Positions 6,134-7,855 of a DNA stretch of 7,855 bases are shown here, one piece after another. Both the position numbers and the translations under genes were made by a program. The DNA comes from Rhizobiaceae bacterium (lineage in GTDB: Bacteria > Pseudomonadota > Alphaproteobacteria > Rhizobiales > Rhizobiaceae): contig JACMIV010000192.1 in NCBI GenBank assembly GCA_014380965.1, forward strand, positions 1 to 7,855, given 5' to 3'. The notes under the pieces are model-generated. The model made no database searches. It had not been told where the DNA came from and worked only from the letters and a program-made list of their open reading frames with translations. Every line of letters begins with the position of its first letter. Within the stretch, counting starts at the first letter, position 1.

Positions 6134-6362
6134 ACCCCGCGCCCTGACGATGCCTTTCCATCACGTTCCGGGCAGGTCCGTCGACCAACGGTGCCACGCC
6201 GCTATTTCGCCCCGATGGACGCCTTCAGTGAATGTCGGAGTGACATCGGTCGCGGAAGGCGTTCGTCTTGGTAAAGGACCTCTTAAGACACTCTTCCTAT
6301 GATGGAGCGACGGCGGTGGCCGCTCTCGACGATAGGGAGGTTGCCGCGTCGCGATGTCGAGC

Positions 6363-6417
6363 GATCGGTGCAACCGGTCTGCGGACATTTTCCCGCGGAT
6401 CGTCCGGACTGACGATC
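6363..6417 (+). promoter_or_regulatory. two tandem hairpins in the transglycosylase 5' leader
   Basis: Hairpin one: GATCGGT (6363-6369) with ACCGGTC (6373-6379), seven pairs including one G-U, loop GCA. Hairpin two: GATCGTC (6398-6404) with GACGATC (6411-6417), seven perfect pairs, loop CGGACT. They are 18 bases apart with TTTT between, and the second ends 19 bases before the Shine-Dalgarno. They could be leader structure that affects translation or a paired operator; either is inference. Confidence 0.3.
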
Positions 6418-6436
6418 AGCTACGCCCCTGTCCGAC

Positions 6437-6443
6437 AAAGGAG
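6437..6443 (+). promoter_or_regulatory. Shine-Dalgarno of the lytic transglycosylase gene
   Basis: AAAGGAG stands seven bases before the ATG at 6451. It is the strongest ribosome binding site in the window and settles this start over the longer open frame beginning at 6268. Confidence 0.85.
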
Positions 6444-6450
6444 CAGAACC

Positions 6451-7683
6451 ATGCCTCTCGCCGCCCCGAAGATGCTCTCTCGGATCGCTTCCGCCATGCT
6501 TGCTGCGGTGCTTCTCGCGGGCACGGCGACGACCGCTTCCGCCGATGCGGGCTTTCGACGCTGGATCGCCGACTTCGAAGGTACCGCGGCCAAGAGCGGC
6601 GTTCGGCGCGACGTCTATCGCGCCGCGTTCGCGGGCGTCGACGAGCCGGATCCGAGCGTCGTCGAGAAGGCGCGGTTCCAGCCGGAATTCCGCGATACGA
6701 TCTGGGACTATCTCGACAACCGCGTGCACGAGGAATCGGTCGGCGAGGGCCGGGCTCTGCGCGGGCGCATGAAATCGACGCTCGACCGGATCGAGAAGCG
6801 GTTCGGCGTCGATCGCGACATCCTCCTCGCCATCTGGTCGATGGAATCCAATTATGGCCGCATCCTGGAGCGGACCGACGTCGTCAAGAGCGTTCCGCGC
6901 TCGCTCGCCACGCTCGCCTATCTCGACAAGAAGCGCGCGAAGTTCGCGCGCACGCAGCTCATCGCCGCGCTGAAGATCGTGCAGGACGGGGACGTTTCGA
7001 TCGCGGGGCTCACCGGATCGTGGGCCGGTGCCATGGGCCACACGCAGTTCATCCCGACGAGCTACCGGCTTTATGCCGCCGACATGGACGGGAACGGCCA
7101 CGCGGACGTGTGGACGAGCCCGACAGATGCGCTTGCTACTGCGGCGAACCTCCTCGCCAAGAACGGCTGGCGCTCGCGCGAGACGTGGGGCTACGAGGTG
7201 AAGTCGCCTTCGGCCAAGACCGCGGCAAGCCTAGATGGCGCCAGCAAGACGATCGGCGAGTGGTCCAAGCTCGGCTTCCAGCGTGCCGCCGGCGGCGCGT
7301 TTCCCTCCGCGGGCCAAAAAGCCAATCTTCATCTGCCCGCGGGTCCGAACGGCCCCGCCTTCCTGCTGACGCGGAACTTCTACGTCCTCAAGAACTATAA
7401 CAACGCAGACAAATATGCGCTCGGCGTTGGTCATCTCGCCGATCAGATCGGCGGCGGGGGCACCTTCGTGCAGGCTTGGCCGCGTGGCTATACGCCGCTC
7501 TCGATGGACGAACGCTACGAGGTGCAGAAGCATCTGACGAGCCACGGCTTGTACGACGGCAAGATCGACGGCAAGATCGGGTCAGGCTCAAAAGGGGCGA
7601 TCATGTCGTATCAGCGACGCGTCGGCGTCGATCCGGACGGAAATGCCTCGAAGGCGCTCCTCGACATCATGCGCAGGAACTGA
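6451..7683 (+). CDS. lytic murein transglycosylase, MltB type, with C-terminal peptidoglycan-binding domain
   Basis: A 410-residue periplasmic enzyme that cleaves the MurNAc-GlcNAc bond of peptidoglycan and leaves 1,6-anhydro-MurNAc ends. A Sec signal peptide (1-31, ending TTASA) has no lipobox Cys, so it should be soluble rather than a lipoprotein like E. coli MltB. The catalytic domain (about 34-325, SLT_2 type) shows WSMESNYGR with the predicted catalytic Glu132, then GSWAGAMGHTQFIPTSY, then DMDGNGHAD (211-219), matching the EF-hand-like calcium loop of Slt35. Residues about 349-408 form a PG_binding_1 domain (YEVQKHL, GLYDGKIDGKIG, AIMSYQRRVG). The ATG at 6451 is chosen because a strong AAAGGAG (6437-6443) sits seven bases upstream and a signal peptide follows directly. 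A probable DUF459/SGNH gene begins six bases downstream, suggesting one operon. Confidence 0.95.
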   Translation: MPLAAPKMLSRIASAMLAAVLLAGTATTASADAGFRRWIADFEGTAAKSGVRRDVYRAAFAGVDEPDPSVVEKARFQPEFRDTIWDYLDNRVHEESVGEGRALRGRMKSTLDRIEKRFGVDRDILLAIWSMESNYGRILERTDVVKSVPRSLATLAYLDKKRAKFARTQLIAALKIVQDGDVSIAGLTGSWAGAMGHTQFIPTSYRLYAADMDGNGHADVWTSPTDALATAANLLAKNGWRSRETWGYEVKSPSAKTAASLDGASKTIGEWSKLGFQRAAGGAFPSAGQKANLHLPAGPNGPAFLLTRNFYVLKNYNNADKYALGVGHLADQIGGGGTFVQAWPRGYTPLSMDERYEVQKHLTSHGLYDGKIDGKIGSGSKGAIMSYQRRVGVDPDGNASKALLDIMRRN

Positions 7684-7689
7684 AGACGG

Positions 7690-7855
7690 ATGGCGGTATC
7701 GCGGTTGGCAGGGAAACTCGAGGCATCACCGGCAAGGCTGGTGACGATCCTGCTCGTCGCCGCGATCCTGCTGGTGACGGACCTCGTGCCGCAGGTGGGT
7801 CTCTCGCCGGCGGCAGCACAGCAGCGACAGCGCACCATCATGGACATGCTGTTTG
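7690..7855 (+). CDS. N-terminus of a membrane-anchored or secreted protein, probable DUF459/SGNH hydrolase (3' end outside window)
   Basis: The ATG at 7690 opens a frame that runs off the window after 55 codons. Residues 16-33 (RLVTILLVAAILLVTDLV) form one hydrophobic helix, and AAA at 41-43 could be a signal-peptidase site. The following QQRQRTIMDMLF resembles the Gln/Arg-rich segment with an LFDMLF-like motif that, from memory, precedes the SGNH domain of rhizobial DUF459 proteins. None of the catalytic blocks (GDS, DxxH) is inside the window, so the family call is tentative. It starts six bases after the transglycosylase stop with a weak GAAG ribosome binding site, so the two genes are almost surely co-transcribed. 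If the family call is right, a role in cell-wall or envelope-polymer deacylation next to a peptidoglycan-cleaving enzyme would make sense. Confidence 0.6.
   Translation, partial: MAVSRLAGKLEASPARLVTILLVAAILLVTDLVPQVGLSPAAAQQRQRTIMDMLF

Larger units (their letters stand above)
6134..6450. other. 317-base intergenic leader before the lytic transglycosylase
   Basis: No gene is evident. The transglycosylase frame is open back to a TTG at 6268, but that extension lacks family resemblance and would bury the signal peptide. A possible -10 (CTATGA, 6297-6302) has no good -35. The 3' third holds two hairpins, listed separately. I see no intrinsic terminator for the upstream beta-barrel gene, so read-through into the transglycosylase gene cannot be excluded. 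Confidence 0.5.

Noticed and set aside
6354..7400. A 348-codon plus-strand frame overlapping the transglycosylase
   Set aside because: It is Arg-rich with no family resemblance, while the overlapping frame has a signal peptide, catalytic motifs and a strong ribosome binding site.

Overview
This window looks like chromosomal core DNA from a GC-rich alphaproteobacterium of the order Hyphomicrobiales (Rhizobiales). Brucella, Sinorhizobium and Aurantimonadaceae relatives are the closest comparison I can make from memory. The main evidence is a near-canonical MucR/Ros regulator, a GapR-type DUF2312 protein, a DUF1244 protein, and an MltB-type transglycosylase followed by a DUF459-like gene. I see no insertion sequence, integrase, CRISPR array, tRNA or rRNA.

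Layout, left to right. (1) Bases 1-810 are the 3' end of an Ala/Pro-rich secreted-looking protein whose start lies outside the window. (2) Bases 811-1667 are a long gene-poor stretch. Its right end carries a convincing promoter, nested palindromes and short repeats in front of mucR. (3) mucR (1668-2108, +) ends in a strong intrinsic terminator. (4) Two small conserved genes run on the minus strand: gapR (2212-2466) and a DUF1244 gene (2732-3037). (5) A ten-helix EamA/DMT exporter (3276-4196, +) diverges from the DUF1244 gene. (6) A 603-residue outer-membrane beta-barrel protein (4322-6133, +) starts with TTG. (7) After a 317-base leader with two hairpins comes a periplasmic lytic murein transglycosylase (6451-7683, +). 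Six bases later begins the N-terminus of a membrane-anchored, probable SGNH/DUF459 protein, cut by the window edge.

Functionally, the left half holds two nucleoid-level DNA-binding proteins in convergent orientation: MucR, an H-NS-like silencer of envelope, motility and virulence genes, and GapR, which binds overtwisted DNA. The right half is cell-envelope: inner-membrane exporter, outer-membrane barrel, and a wall-cleaving enzyme with a likely SGNH partner. The most interesting material is not a new protein system. It is the mucR control region: a promoter flanked by overlapping inverted repeats, an ATCAATA motif present three times (two copies inside an exact 11-base inverted repeat), and a U-tract hairpin in the leader. 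I found no clearly undescribed multi-gene system.
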